Shown here: one piece after another, positions 1 through 8,507 of the stretch | How the letters are laid out: every line of letters begins with the position of its first letter | How positions within the stretch are numbered: position 1 is the first letter of the stretch | Origin: Clostridiaceae bacterium | GTDB taxonomy: Bacteria > Bacillota > Clostridia > Saccharofermentanales > Fastidiosipilaceae | DNA: 32,915 bases | NCBI GenBank assembly: GCA_012800655.1 | Contig: JAAZIX010000017.1 | Location: 1-32,915, forward strand | Direction: 5' to 3' | Position numbers and translations under genes: made by a program | Notes under the pieces: generated by a model | What the model was told of the DNA's origin: nothing | Database searches by the model: none | Seen by the model: the letters and a program-made list of their open reading frames with translations, nothing else

Positions 1-1364
1 GGTTCGACATAATTCAAGATCGCCACAAAAACCAAAGCAATCAGCTGGCTGACCGCCGGCGAGACAAGGGCGTGTCCGGAGAAGGACGCCGCGGCCAGAG
101 AGACCAGTAAAGCGTAGCCGAGCGTCAGGATGGTAAGACTTCTGAGCGGATAATCGTGATGCTCTCGGCGTAGGAAGACAAATAAGCAGCGGATTGTCCG
201 AATGAGCACTCCGGCCAGCGGAAGGAACCAAAGCAGAAATCCTACCCAGCCGTGGGCAAAAAAGGTGGCGACGAAATCCATCTCGATGGATTTGGCGATA
301 TCATGAGAATAGGTCGGCAAATCGGCGTAACCCAGACCGAGAATCTGTCCGAGCGGCGGTTGGGCGGAGAAAACAGCCTGAATCGGTATCATGAATTGCT
401 CGCGTCCGCTCAGAACCGGTTGCAGAAAGCGTAGTAAATCACACCACAATCCTTCCCCTTCAATTTCCGGCAAGCCCAATCCGGGACGAGTCACCTGTTG
501 TTCCCTGAACGGTGAAATAAAATACAGTACGGCTACCAGAACCAGTACCGCGCAGGTCGTTAAAAGCATCGTCATTGAACGACGGCGCGAGGAGGCGAAC
601 TTCCGGCTTGATAAGAAAAAGGTAAAAAGCAGGATGAGTAAAATCAGATAGAATACAAAGGCAAAGAAAAGAGCTTTTGTGGCTATAAACGTAGCGCAAA
701 AGGCCATCACTGCCGGAACTAGCAGGATATAGGCGAACCGCAACGACCGACTGCGGGGCGACAGCGAATCGGCGGAGCCGAGTGCGGTCACGCCGAATAA
801 AACCGTAAGCATTAGAAGAGGAAAGAGCAGATTTAGAATGGCGGAAACTTCGTTGGCGGCATAGAACCAGCCGACATAGCCGGCTCCCGTCTCTACATAG
901 CTCGGAAAGGCCGTACCGGTAAGAGCCGGGATAACGATCAGAATGCCGTAAACGAGACCGAGCAGACCGAGCGGTACCCAGTTGATCGATAACAAGCGCC
1001 TTTCCCTTAGGATGAGGAAATTAACAAGAAGTACCGGGAAGGTGAAAGTTTTGAACAGACCGATAAGATTGGCGACCAGCCCATCCCCGCCCAGGCCGGA
1101 AAGGTAGACAATGTGCGCAATCACATAGGCGGCGGTCAGCATGTACCAAACCATTGCCGGTCGTCTGTATCGCGATTTTCTTAAATTCATCAGCGCATAC
1201 AGCGTGGTCAGCAACAGGAAACCCGCGCGCAGGATAATGCCGATTGTCAATGTGATCCCGGCGCGAGCCATGAACGAGGTGACTATATCGATCAGTGGCT
1301 GAAGTAGCAACCAAAAACAAATTGGACGGGTGATGTCCCGCTTAATGATATTTTTAACCGCCAT
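1..1364 (-). CDS. O-antigen ligase/polymerase-like polytopic membrane protein (3' end beyond the window; partial)
   Basis: Manual translation of the reverse complement from ATG at 1364 stays open to position 1: MAVKNIIKRDITRPICFWLLLQPLIDIVTSF...GYVGWFYAANEVSAILNLLFPLLMLTVLF...LGLGYADLPTYSHDIAKSIEMDFVATFFAHGWVGFLLWFLPL... Many TM segments with an O-antigen-ligase-like layout. Starts 11 nt inside the upstream GT gene. Absent from the ORF track because it has no stop in the window. Confidence 0.75.
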   Translation of the reverse strand, partial: MAVKNIIKRDITRPICFWLLLQPLIDIVTSFMARAGITLTIGIILRAGFLLLTTLYALMNLRKSRYRRPAMVWYMLTAAYVIAHIVYLSGLGGDGLVANLIGLFKTFTFPVLLVNFLILRERRLLSINWVPLGLLGLVYGILIVIPALTGTAFPSYVETGAGYVGWFYAANEVSAILNLLFPLLMLTVLFGVTALGSADSLSPRSRSLRFAYILLVPAVMAFCATFIATKALFFAFVFYLILLILLFTFFLSSRKFASSRRRSMTMLLTTCAVLVLVAVLYFISPFREQQVTRPGLGLPEIEGEGLWCDLLRFLQPVLSGREQFMIPIQAVFSAQPPLGQILGLGYADLPTYSHDIAKSIEMDFVATFFAHGWVGFLLWFLPLAGVLIRTIRCLFVFLRREHHDYPLRSLTILTLGYALLVSLAAASFSGHALVSPAVSQLIALVFVAILNYVE

Positions 1365-2631
1365 TATTCTCTTCCCGTGATTGCAGAGGAGTCAGCTCAA
1401 CACCGCGGCGCTCGGCGGCGGACTTTAAGACCCGCAACCAGCGACCGACTATTTCCCGCCGACTGAAGGATCGTTGTGACCGCTCCCGACCGGCACGGGC
1501 AAAGTCGGCGCGCCGCTGCGGATCAGTCAGCAATTCGCGCAGACGGGCGGCGAAGATATCGGGACGATCATTCGGGATCAGATAGCCGGTACTGCCGTTG
1601 ACAATTAACTCGGCCGGACCGGAGCGCACATCATAGGCTACGGCAGGCAACCCTGCGTCCATCGCTTCAAGCAGTACATAGCCGAAACCTTCCGAGCGCG
1701 AAGTCATTGCCAAGACATCGGCAACGCGCATTTCCGCTGCTACGTCGGCAGCGGAAACATAACCGCGGAAATCCACATCCTCGGCAATTCCCAGTTCCTT
1801 CGCCTGTGCCTTGAGTTGCTCCGACATGCTACCATCTCCAAGAAAGGTCAGTCGCGCCGCGTGCATATCCGGATATTGTTTGAGCAGATGCCAGACCTCC
1901 AGGAGGCGGTCCGGACCTTTCTCATATTCCAAGCGACCGACATAGAGTACTGATCTGACCGACTGTCCGGTCATTGTGTCTAAGGTCGATTTCCCTGTCG
2001 ATGCTTCATTCTTCCCGTCCTTGGCGTCATTTTCACTGCTGTTCAGGAAATTCGGTATAGCCAGGCAGTCCGTGTGATCGTTGTAGCCGTTCATCATACG
2101 GCGAATCTCTTCGGCAAAAGTCGGTACCAGCACAACCAAAGTATCAATTTCGCGAAAAACACCCCGATAGTCGCGACGTAGTCGCGGGCTGAAATAATGA
2201 TCCTGGTGAAGCTGGGCGATCCGTACTACATCTGGATGCGCCACTTTGGCGAGCAGACGACTGTGCTCACTGCGCGAAGCAATAACTACCCCGGAATCGA
2301 TCTCCCGCAAAGCCTTGCGCATTGTACGGTACTTGCGAATCAGGGTTATGCCGGCCGCAAAGAGATTCTTCAACAGTCCGTAAGGATGTCCCTCTCGACG
2401 TGCCACAGTTATTTCGGCGCGATTTGGCCGTCGATCGGTCAAATATCGTATTTTGACCCGGGGATCGAGTGAGTAGACCGGTTCGCAAAGCTTGTATGTA
2501 ACCAGCAGGGTGACGTCAAATCCGACTTCCGCAAGGGCATTGGCCAGTGCGGTTATGGCTCGTTCCGCCCCGCCGTAGGAAAGGTGGAGGGCTGTGATAT
2601 AAATCTTGTCAGTCCGCTTCGTCATGCTCAA
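1354..2631 (-). CDS. GT4-family (GT-B fold) glycosyltransferase
   Basis: 425 aa; N-terminal 'SYGGAERAITALANALAEVGFDVTLL', 'LYVGRLEYEKGPDRLLEVW', and C-terminal donor motif 'SRSEGFGYVLLEAMDAGLPAVAYDVRSGPAELI'. Confidence 0.92.
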   Translation of the reverse strand: MSMTKRTDKIYITALHLSYGGAERAITALANALAEVGFDVTLLVTYKLCEPVYSLDPRVKIRYLTDRRPNRAEITVARREGHPYGLLKNLFAAGITLIRKYRTMRKALREIDSGVVIASRSEHSRLLAKVAHPDVVRIAQLHQDHYFSPRLRRDYRGVFREIDTLVVLVPTFAEEIRRMMNGYNDHTDCLAIPNFLNSSENDAKDGKNEASTGKSTLDTMTGQSVRSVLYVGRLEYEKGPDRLLEVWHLLKQYPDMHAARLTFLGDGSMSEQLKAQAKELGIAEDVDFRGYVSAADVAAEMRVADVLAMTSRSEGFGYVLLEAMDAGLPAVAYDVRSGPAELIVNGSTGYLIPNDRPDIFAARLRELLTDPQRRADFARAGRERSQRSFSRREIVGRWLRVLKSAAERRGVELTPLQSREENNGG

Positions 2632-3863
2632 TCCACCGTCAGCACATCATCGGTTGTCAGTTCCAGAGCCTCGGCGGCGGCCTCCACGGGGACCGAGGCA
2701 CCCTGGGTCGAGGCGTCGGCATACTCAATGCGAAGGCGAACCTTAGCCTCCGGATAAACATCTCGTACTTCATCCCGTATATTACCGACCAGGTCGTTGA
2801 CTTCATTCCGTCGTCCCCAAGCCAGAACCAGATCCAGACTGACCTCCGGTTCGGGAGCTCGCTCGTTGATTTTCAGGTCATGATAACCACAAATCTCGCC
2901 CCATCTGTCACGGTAGCGACCGACAATCTGCTGTATCGCTCGGCGCAGGCGACGAGCGGGTTCGGAAGTGACATCGGACGGGTCGATATGAATCAACAGG
3001 TCAATACCCATATCCCGGCGCGCCTCATGTTCAATCGATTCAATCACCGCATGTGCTTCGGGCAGAGATAGATTCGCGTCGATCTCGCAATGCACCGTGA
3101 CATAGGTCTTACCCGAACCGTAAGTATGCATCATGACGTCGTGGAAGCCGATGATTTCCGGGTGATTCTCAAAATAACCGCCGAGCTTTTCCAAAAACTC
3201 CGGCGCAGGCCCTTCTCCCAGAATCACACTGATCAGGGAGCGAACGAGATTGAAGCCGCTGACCAAAATATAAATCGAAAGTAACAGGGATAGCCAGGCA
3301 TCTATATTCCAGCTGACAAAATGATTGACAATATAGCCGAGCAACACCGCTGACGTTACGAAAACGTCATTGATACTGTCTTGAATATTGGCGCGCAACG
3401 AATCGGACTGCATACGTTTGGCGGCACGTTTGTACAACACAAACATGCTCATTTTTACCGCGATCGAAAAACACAATACAATCGGAATCAGGGGGCTTCG
3501 ATCCGGCATCACGGGTTCGATCACACGCCGAATCGAGGCCAATGCTAACTCAAAGCCGAACAGGAGAATCAAGCTACCGACAATCAGGCCGGAGACATAT
3601 TCCATACGCTGATGACCGAAGGGATGCCTGTGATCGGCCGGCTTGGCGGCAAAATACATACTGGCAACCAGCACGATCGAGGCGGCCAAATCGCTCAGAT
3701 TATTGAAACCTTCAGCCTGTACGGAGAGATTATTGAAAATATAACCGACGACAAGCTTGCTCCCGGCGAGTAGCATATTCAGCAACAAACCCTGAATAGC
3801 GGCACGCCGCCCGTGAAGCAAACGGACGGAAGAACCCTTATCTGACCTGGAAGCGCTCATCAT
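2628..3863 (-). CDS. Cation diffusion facilitator (CDF) family transporter, Mn-type (N-D-D-D) site predicted
   Basis: 'LSVQAEGFNNLSDLAASIVLVASMYFAAKPADHRHPFGHQRMEYVSGLIVG' and 'RANIQDSINDVFVTSAVLLGYIV' are CDF TM2/TM5 motifs, followed by cytoplasmic ferredoxin-like C-terminal domain(s). Confidence 0.93.
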   Translation of the reverse strand: MMSASRSDKGSSVRLLHGRRAAIQGLLLNMLLAGSKLVVGYIFNNLSVQAEGFNNLSDLAASIVLVASMYFAAKPADHRHPFGHQRMEYVSGLIVGSLILLFGFELALASIRRVIEPVMPDRSPLIPIVLCFSIAVKMSMFVLYKRAAKRMQSDSLRANIQDSINDVFVTSAVLLGYIVNHFVSWNIDAWLSLLLSIYILVSGFNLVRSLISVILGEGPAPEFLEKLGGYFENHPEIIGFHDVMMHTYGSGKTYVTVHCEIDANLSLPEAHAVIESIEHEARRDMGIDLLIHIDPSDVTSEPARRLRRAIQQIVGRYRDRWGEICGYHDLKINERAPEPEVSLDLVLAWGRRNEVNDLVGNIRDEVRDVYPEAKVRLRIEYADASTQGASVPVEAAAEALELTTDDVLTVD

Positions 3864-3880
3864 CGGTATACGCCTCGGAA

Positions 3881-5023
3881 TCAGGACAGAGCCTGGCGGG
3901 CAATTTCTTGCGATCGCAGAATCACCTGGTCCATATTCAGATATTTATACTCGGCCAGACGTCCGCAGAAGATCACATCGCTGAAATCTTCCGCCATCTC
4001 ACGATAGCGCTCGTAGAGCTGTGTATTGCGCTCGTCATTCACCGTGTAGGCAGCCTGTTCACCGGGCTGCCACTCCGCCGGATACTCCCGGGTTACGATG
4101 GTAAAGTCGCAGTCAACCGGATTGAAGTGCTTATGCTCAATGATTCGCGTCCATGGCGTATCCCGATCCGTGAAATTCATCACCGCGACTCCCTGATAAT
4201 TCGGAATCTCAAGTCGTTCGCTTTCGAAACGGACCGTACGCCACTCCAGCATACCCAGCTCCTGACGGAAGAAGTGGTCGATTTGGCCGGTAAAAACAAG
4301 ACGGTCGGCAATACTGCGCCAATTCTCACGATACCAGGGGTCGAAGTCGGTGTTCAGCTTCACATCGCTGCCTTCCAGCATGCGCGCGACCAGGGCATCA
4401 TACCCGGCGCGGGGAATTCCCTGGTAGGGATCAGTAAAATAATTATTGTCGTAGGTAAAACGGACCGGCAGACGGCGGATAATAAAAGCCGGCAGTTCGG
4501 TGCAATCGCGCCCCCACTGTTTTTCCGTATAGCCCTGAACTAATTTACGATAGACATCTTCGCCGACCAGACTGATTGCCTGCTCCTCCAAATTGCGCGG
4601 TTCGCCTGTCTGAGCGGCGCGCTGTTCGGCAATTTTTGCCTGCGCATCCTCGGGACGCCAAGTTCCCCACATTTTGTTGAAGGTGTTCATGTTAAAGGGC
4701 AGGTTGTAGACCTCTCCCCTGTAATTGGCCATGGGGCTGTTAATAAAATTGTTGAATTCGGTCAGCCCGGTCACATAGTGCCAAAGTTCGTCATCATTGG
4801 TGTGGAAAATATGCGCACCGAAGGTGTGCACGGCAATCGGGCCGACAAACTCCGTATGTGCCAGGCCGGCAATATACGGGTTGCGATCAATTACCAGGCA
4901 TGTCTTCCCGGCGGACACGGCCTTGTGGGCGAAAGAAGCCCCGGCCAGGCCGGCTCCGACAATTAAGAAATCATACTTACTCGTCTTGTGATTTCCACGC
5001 GTTTTCATGTTCGTACCGGTCAT
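3881..5023 (-). CDS. glf: UDP-galactopyranose mutase
   Basis: 'YDFLIVGAGLAGASFAHKAVSAGKTCLVIDRNPYIAGLAHTE...VHTFGAHIFHTNDDELWHYV' and 'NYFTDPYQGIPRAGYDALVARML' are characteristic. ATG at 5023 is preceded by AGAAAGGA; the ORF track extends to an upstream TTG at 5047. Confidence 0.95.
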   Translation of the reverse strand: MTGTNMKTRGNHKTSKYDFLIVGAGLAGASFAHKAVSAGKTCLVIDRNPYIAGLAHTEFVGPIAVHTFGAHIFHTNDDELWHYVTGLTEFNNFINSPMANYRGEVYNLPFNMNTFNKMWGTWRPEDAQAKIAEQRAAQTGEPRNLEEQAISLVGEDVYRKLVQGYTEKQWGRDCTELPAFIIRRLPVRFTYDNNYFTDPYQGIPRAGYDALVARMLEGSDVKLNTDFDPWYRENWRSIADRLVFTGQIDHFFRQELGMLEWRTVRFESERLEIPNYQGVAVMNFTDRDTPWTRIIEHKHFNPVDCDFTIVTREYPAEWQPGEQAAYTVNDERNTQLYERYREMAEDFSDVIFCGRLAEYKYLNMDQVILRSQEIARQALS

Positions 5024-5037
5024 TTTTATTTCCTTTC

Positions 5038-5868
5038 TCAACGCCAATACGGCGATTTTTCAATATACTCCCGATCCGCGAAGAGTATGTCGTCCGGGAT
5101 ATCGTAGTGTAGAATCGGCAGATCCTGTTCCCGGACATTATTCGCGTACCATTCCTGCCAATTGAACCGGCCGAATCTCTGTCGAGGAACGGCAAGACTC
5201 ACCCGCTCGAAAACACAGACGTCGGGGCTATCGATCACCTCGCCCGGTATAATATCTTCCGGATAAAATTCCGGATGGCCAGGCAGAATGGTCAGGCTTC
5301 GGCCTTTCTTTTGACGATCAAGCAGACTGCGTCGCCGCTCCCAAAGCATTTCTATTTCGGCTCGATTCTGAGCACCATATATTCCGGTGCCCTGCATCAG
5401 TTCCCGTCTCACGGCTTGCTGCAATTCCTCCTGTCGTTTCAGATAGCGACGCAGGAACATGCCGCGCGCCGCCGCGCCGTCGGGGACGCTGTCCAACGGG
5501 ATGATGTCGATAAAGACCCCCTGATGAATCGGGAATTCTCCCTCCCAGGCCGCCTCGTAAACCGTTCCGTCACGGCGCAAACGACATCCGGGCAAGGCAT
5601 AAAGCGCCGGACAATCCTCCAGCTCCGGATCCTGAAAATGCACCGGCTCGCCGGTAAAAAGACCATCCCTCGCCGCGGCGACAAATTCATCATAAATCTC
5701 GCGGCGCATACCCATGCGCACGGTGGGTGGCAGGCCGAGTGTGCCGGCCTTGCTGAACATTTCTTCCGGCGGCGGATTGAGCCACAGAATTTGTCGACCG
5801 ATCCGTTCGGTCGCAGCCGCCGCCGTGAGCATCAGCCTGAGTCTAACCGTATCAATGTCGTTAAGCAA
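5038..5868 (-). CDS. LicD-like family protein, divergent N-terminus
   Basis: 'MRREIYDEFVAAARDGL' and 'IHQGVFIDIIPLDSVPD' match LicD family blocks (x-R-E-x-Y-x-x-F; GVxIDIFPLDxVP). The canonical 'GAxRHxGFIPWDDDID' block is not visible. Overlaps the upstream gene by 8 nt. Confidence 0.7.
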   Translation of the reverse strand: MLNDIDTVRLRLMLTAAAATERIGRQILWLNPPPEEMFSKAGTLGLPPTVRMGMRREIYDEFVAAARDGLFTGEPVHFQDPELEDCPALYALPGCRLRRDGTVYEAAWEGEFPIHQGVFIDIIPLDSVPDGAAARGMFLRRYLKRQEELQQAVRRELMQGTGIYGAQNRAEIEMLWERRRSLLDRQKKGRSLTILPGHPEFYPEDIIPGEVIDSPDVCVFERVSLAVPRQRFGRFNWQEWYANNVREQDLPILHYDIPDDILFADREYIEKSPYWR

Positions 5869-7231
5869 TGCCTGCCTCCCCTCTCATCCCCTTATCCGGG
5901 AAAAACTTTCGGATCCCTCTTGCCACCGCTGTTGCGGAAGCAAAGGCCCAATGCAGATTATAACCTCCGCACAGACCCGTAACATCAAGCAGCTCACCGC
6001 AAACAAATAGGCCTGGCCCTGTCTTCGCCTCCAGACTGGCAGAAAACTGTTCCAGCTTTAAACCGCCGATAGCGGTTTGAGCCGTGCCCATATCCGTTAC
6101 CGCTATTATAGGACAAGTCAGTCCCAATATGAGCCTCCTCACTTCATCAATGAAGTCCGGCAGCAGGTCGCCCAACCTTATGCGACTCAATACTTCCCGA
6201 TTAGTCTCCTTTCCGCTCTCCGCCTCCTTACACCGCAACTTATCCGGCGCTACTGTCGTCAGAGCCAGAGTGCAAAGATATTGCCGCAGTTTTTCCGGAA
6301 AAATCCCGGCAAAGGCCTCGGTAAGTGAGCGCTCCTTCCGATGCACATATTCGGAATGAAGCAGCTGCTCCAATTCTTCTTCCGGCCGCTCGGGCCAGAA
6401 ATTCAGTCGCAATTCCGGCTGATACCGCGTCATATACGGCGAAACAGCGCCGGCTACGTTCAGAATCGGAATACCGGACAGGCCGTACTCGGTGAATAAA
6501 ATCTCCCCGGTTTCCGCATAAATAATCTTCCCGTCGAGCGGACGGTCGTACACCGATACCGTCGCTTGGACACGCGTTCCGGCCAGACGCCTGGCCGGAT
6601 TGGCCAGCTTTAGGCGTGCCAGGGCCGGTGCAAACGGTCGTCCCATTCTCAGACCCGCACTCTCCCACAGTTCGGCGAGATTTTGCCAGCCGCTCAAATT
6701 CGGATCCGCCGGCCCGCCGATTGCCATAACAACGCAGGTAGCGCTATAGGATGCTCCGGAATCGGTATAGAGCGTGTAGCCGGTGCAGCCCGGCTGCGAG
6801 GCTTGCAGTTTCACAATTCGTGCCGGTTGCTCTACGACTATATTGGGAGCAAAAGCCGCATCGCGGAGCGTCAGTTGCAAAGACAGGGCCTGCAGACTAA
6901 GCGGATAAATCCGCCCGTCGATTGCGGTACAGGCCAGACCCAGATCAGCCAGACGGCGCTGCAGGTTATCCGGAGTCAGTCCGGCCAGGACTCTTTCGAT
7001 AATATCCCACGCCGCCGGATCGTTCCGATCATAGAAATAATGATCAACATTCACTTCAACAGCGGAGAGATTGCCGCGCCCGTTGCCTGTCGCGGTCAGT
7101 TTACGTCCGAGAATTTCCTGTTGTTCAAACAGGATCACCCGCAGATCGGTCTCGCGCAAATATGAGCACAAGAAAAGTCCGGCCGCGCCGCCACCGATTA
7201 TCGCCACATCAAATAATCCAGTCTCCGGCAT
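5861..7231 (-). CDS. HI0933/YhiN-family (TIGR00275-like) FAD-dependent oxidoreductase
   Basis: 'FDVAIIGGGAAGLFLCSYLRETDLRVILFEQQEILGRKLTATGNGRGNLS', 'ILFTEYGLSGIPILNVAGAVSPY', and C-terminal 'GLFVCGELLDVTGLCGGYNLHWAFASATAVARGI'. Confidence 0.93.
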   Translation of the reverse strand: MPETGLFDVAIIGGGAAGLFLCSYLRETDLRVILFEQQEILGRKLTATGNGRGNLSAVEVNVDHYFYDRNDPAAWDIIERVLAGLTPDNLQRRLADLGLACTAIDGRIYPLSLQALSLQLTLRDAAFAPNIVVEQPARIVKLQASQPGCTGYTLYTDSGASYSATCVVMAIGGPADPNLSGWQNLAELWESAGLRMGRPFAPALARLKLANPARRLAGTRVQATVSVYDRPLDGKIIYAETGEILFTEYGLSGIPILNVAGAVSPYMTRYQPELRLNFWPERPEEELEQLLHSEYVHRKERSLTEAFAGIFPEKLRQYLCTLALTTVAPDKLRCKEAESGKETNREVLSRIRLGDLLPDFIDEVRRLILGLTCPIIAVTDMGTAQTAIGGLKLEQFSASLEAKTGPGLFVCGELLDVTGLCGGYNLHWAFASATAVARGIRKFFPDKGMRGEAGIA

Positions 7232-7241
7232 ACAACACCGT

Positions 7242-8507
7242 CTAGCGCACGACCAAAATCCGTACTGCCTTATCCATTACACATATTGCATTTCCGCCGG
7301 GATCCACCCGACAGGCCAGAATTTCTCCCTCGAGATTGTATTCATCGGCAACATTCGGCCGGGAAACATCAATGCGTCGCAAGAGATTTGCCTGAGTCAG
7401 GACAACAAATTTTCCCCCGTTGGCAACCTGTCCGGGCAACTCGCCCAGCGGCAGTCCTCTACTCAGCAAATCGCGGGTCTGCTGAGCCGGCGTTGAACCG
7501 GTCGGCACCACATTGATGGTTTCGGGTAGCTTAATACCGGCAAAGGAGGGTGTACCATTCATCTCGGCACGGGCAACGAACCAGAAAGTGTCGCCGTTAA
7601 TACCGGCCGAATCAAAGCCGGCCGACTCGAGCCAATCATAGCTGACATTGTTACGAATAAGGCAAACATGGCGCGGCGAAACCGCGACCAGATTATCCTC
7701 TCCGTACGGATAAAGTAGCAGATAAGGTTCCCGCGGCTCGGGTCGATATTGGGCGACAATACGCTCACGAGCCGAACGAGTGACATCGAGACAGGTTATC
7801 AAAGGTGTTGCCGGTACGTTGGCGGTATTGTACATGCTGACGAACAGTCGGTCGCCGGCGGAATTAAAGGCACTCGCTAAGATAAACCCGGACTTGCGAT
7901 TGTCCCGCAGAGTCCAGTCAAAGATCAACTGACCTTCCGCGTCCAGCACCCGCAATACGCCGCGAGTACCGAATTCATTGAGGACCAGGGCTATATTACC
8001 GTTACCGCCCAGAGAAGCCGCCGCAATGACCTGGTCGGTTCGACCCGAATACTGTAAATTCCGCTCGCGAAATACATAATAGCTATGATTCTCGTAATCA
8101 AAGACCAGACCATAATCGCCTTTTCTAACGAATTCCGGCTGACTCAGACTCACATCTATGGAGCCTTCAACTTTACCGTCAAGATTCAGAAATTCCAACT
8201 TGTCTACACTGACGCGCAGGAGCAGATTATCCGTAAAGGGACGCAGACGCTCCGCTTCTGTCAGGGACAGACTGAAGCCGCCCTCACCGGTATAATCTCC
8301 AGGCTCAACATGCAACGGATCTTGCTGCATATCAGGCAGGCGATACAGCACCACTAGGGCGACCAGAAACAGGAAAAGCAACACGACCACGAGGATCGCC
8401 ACGCCGCGGCGACCGGCAGTCTGGCTCGCCGGCGGACGACCGCTCGGTCGACTGTTTCTGTTTGCCCCGCTTTTTTGAACCGGAGGCCTAGTTCTCCGGG
8501 AAGTCAT
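7242..8507 (-). CDS. Membrane-anchored predicted beta-propeller-like protein, DUF5711-like
   Basis: 421 aa; basic/Pro-rich cytoplasmic head, one TM (VAILVVVLLFLFLVALVVLY), then an extracytoplasmic repeat-like beta-rich region ('VRKGDYGLVFDYENHSYYVFRERNLQYS...'). The DUF assignment is from memory, not a search. Confidence 0.6.
   Translation of the reverse strand: MTSRRTRPPVQKSGANRNSRPSGRPPASQTAGRRGVAILVVVLLFLFLVALVVLYRLPDMQQDPLHVEPGDYTGEGGFSLSLTEAERLRPFTDNLLLRVSVDKLEFLNLDGKVEGSIDVSLSQPEFVRKGDYGLVFDYENHSYYVFRERNLQYSGRTDQVIAAASLGGNGNIALVLNEFGTRGVLRVLDAEGQLIFDWTLRDNRKSGFILASAFNSAGDRLFVSMYNTANVPATPLITCLDVTRSARERIVAQYRPEPREPYLLLYPYGEDNLVAVSPRHVCLIRNNVSYDWLESAGFDSAGINGDTFWFVARAEMNGTPSFAGIKLPETINVVPTGSTPAQQTRDLLSRGLPLGELPGQVANGGKFVVLTQANLLRRIDVSRPNVADEYNLEGEILACRVDPGGNAICVMDKAVRILVVR

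Noticed and set aside
460-1320. Small minus-strand ORFs 460..699 and 1021..1320 as genes
   Set aside because: They are out of frame within the edge-truncated O-antigen-ligase-like gene that is open from 1364 to 1.
3908-4543. 211-aa plus-strand ORF
   Set aside because: Antisense to glf, which is strongly supported.
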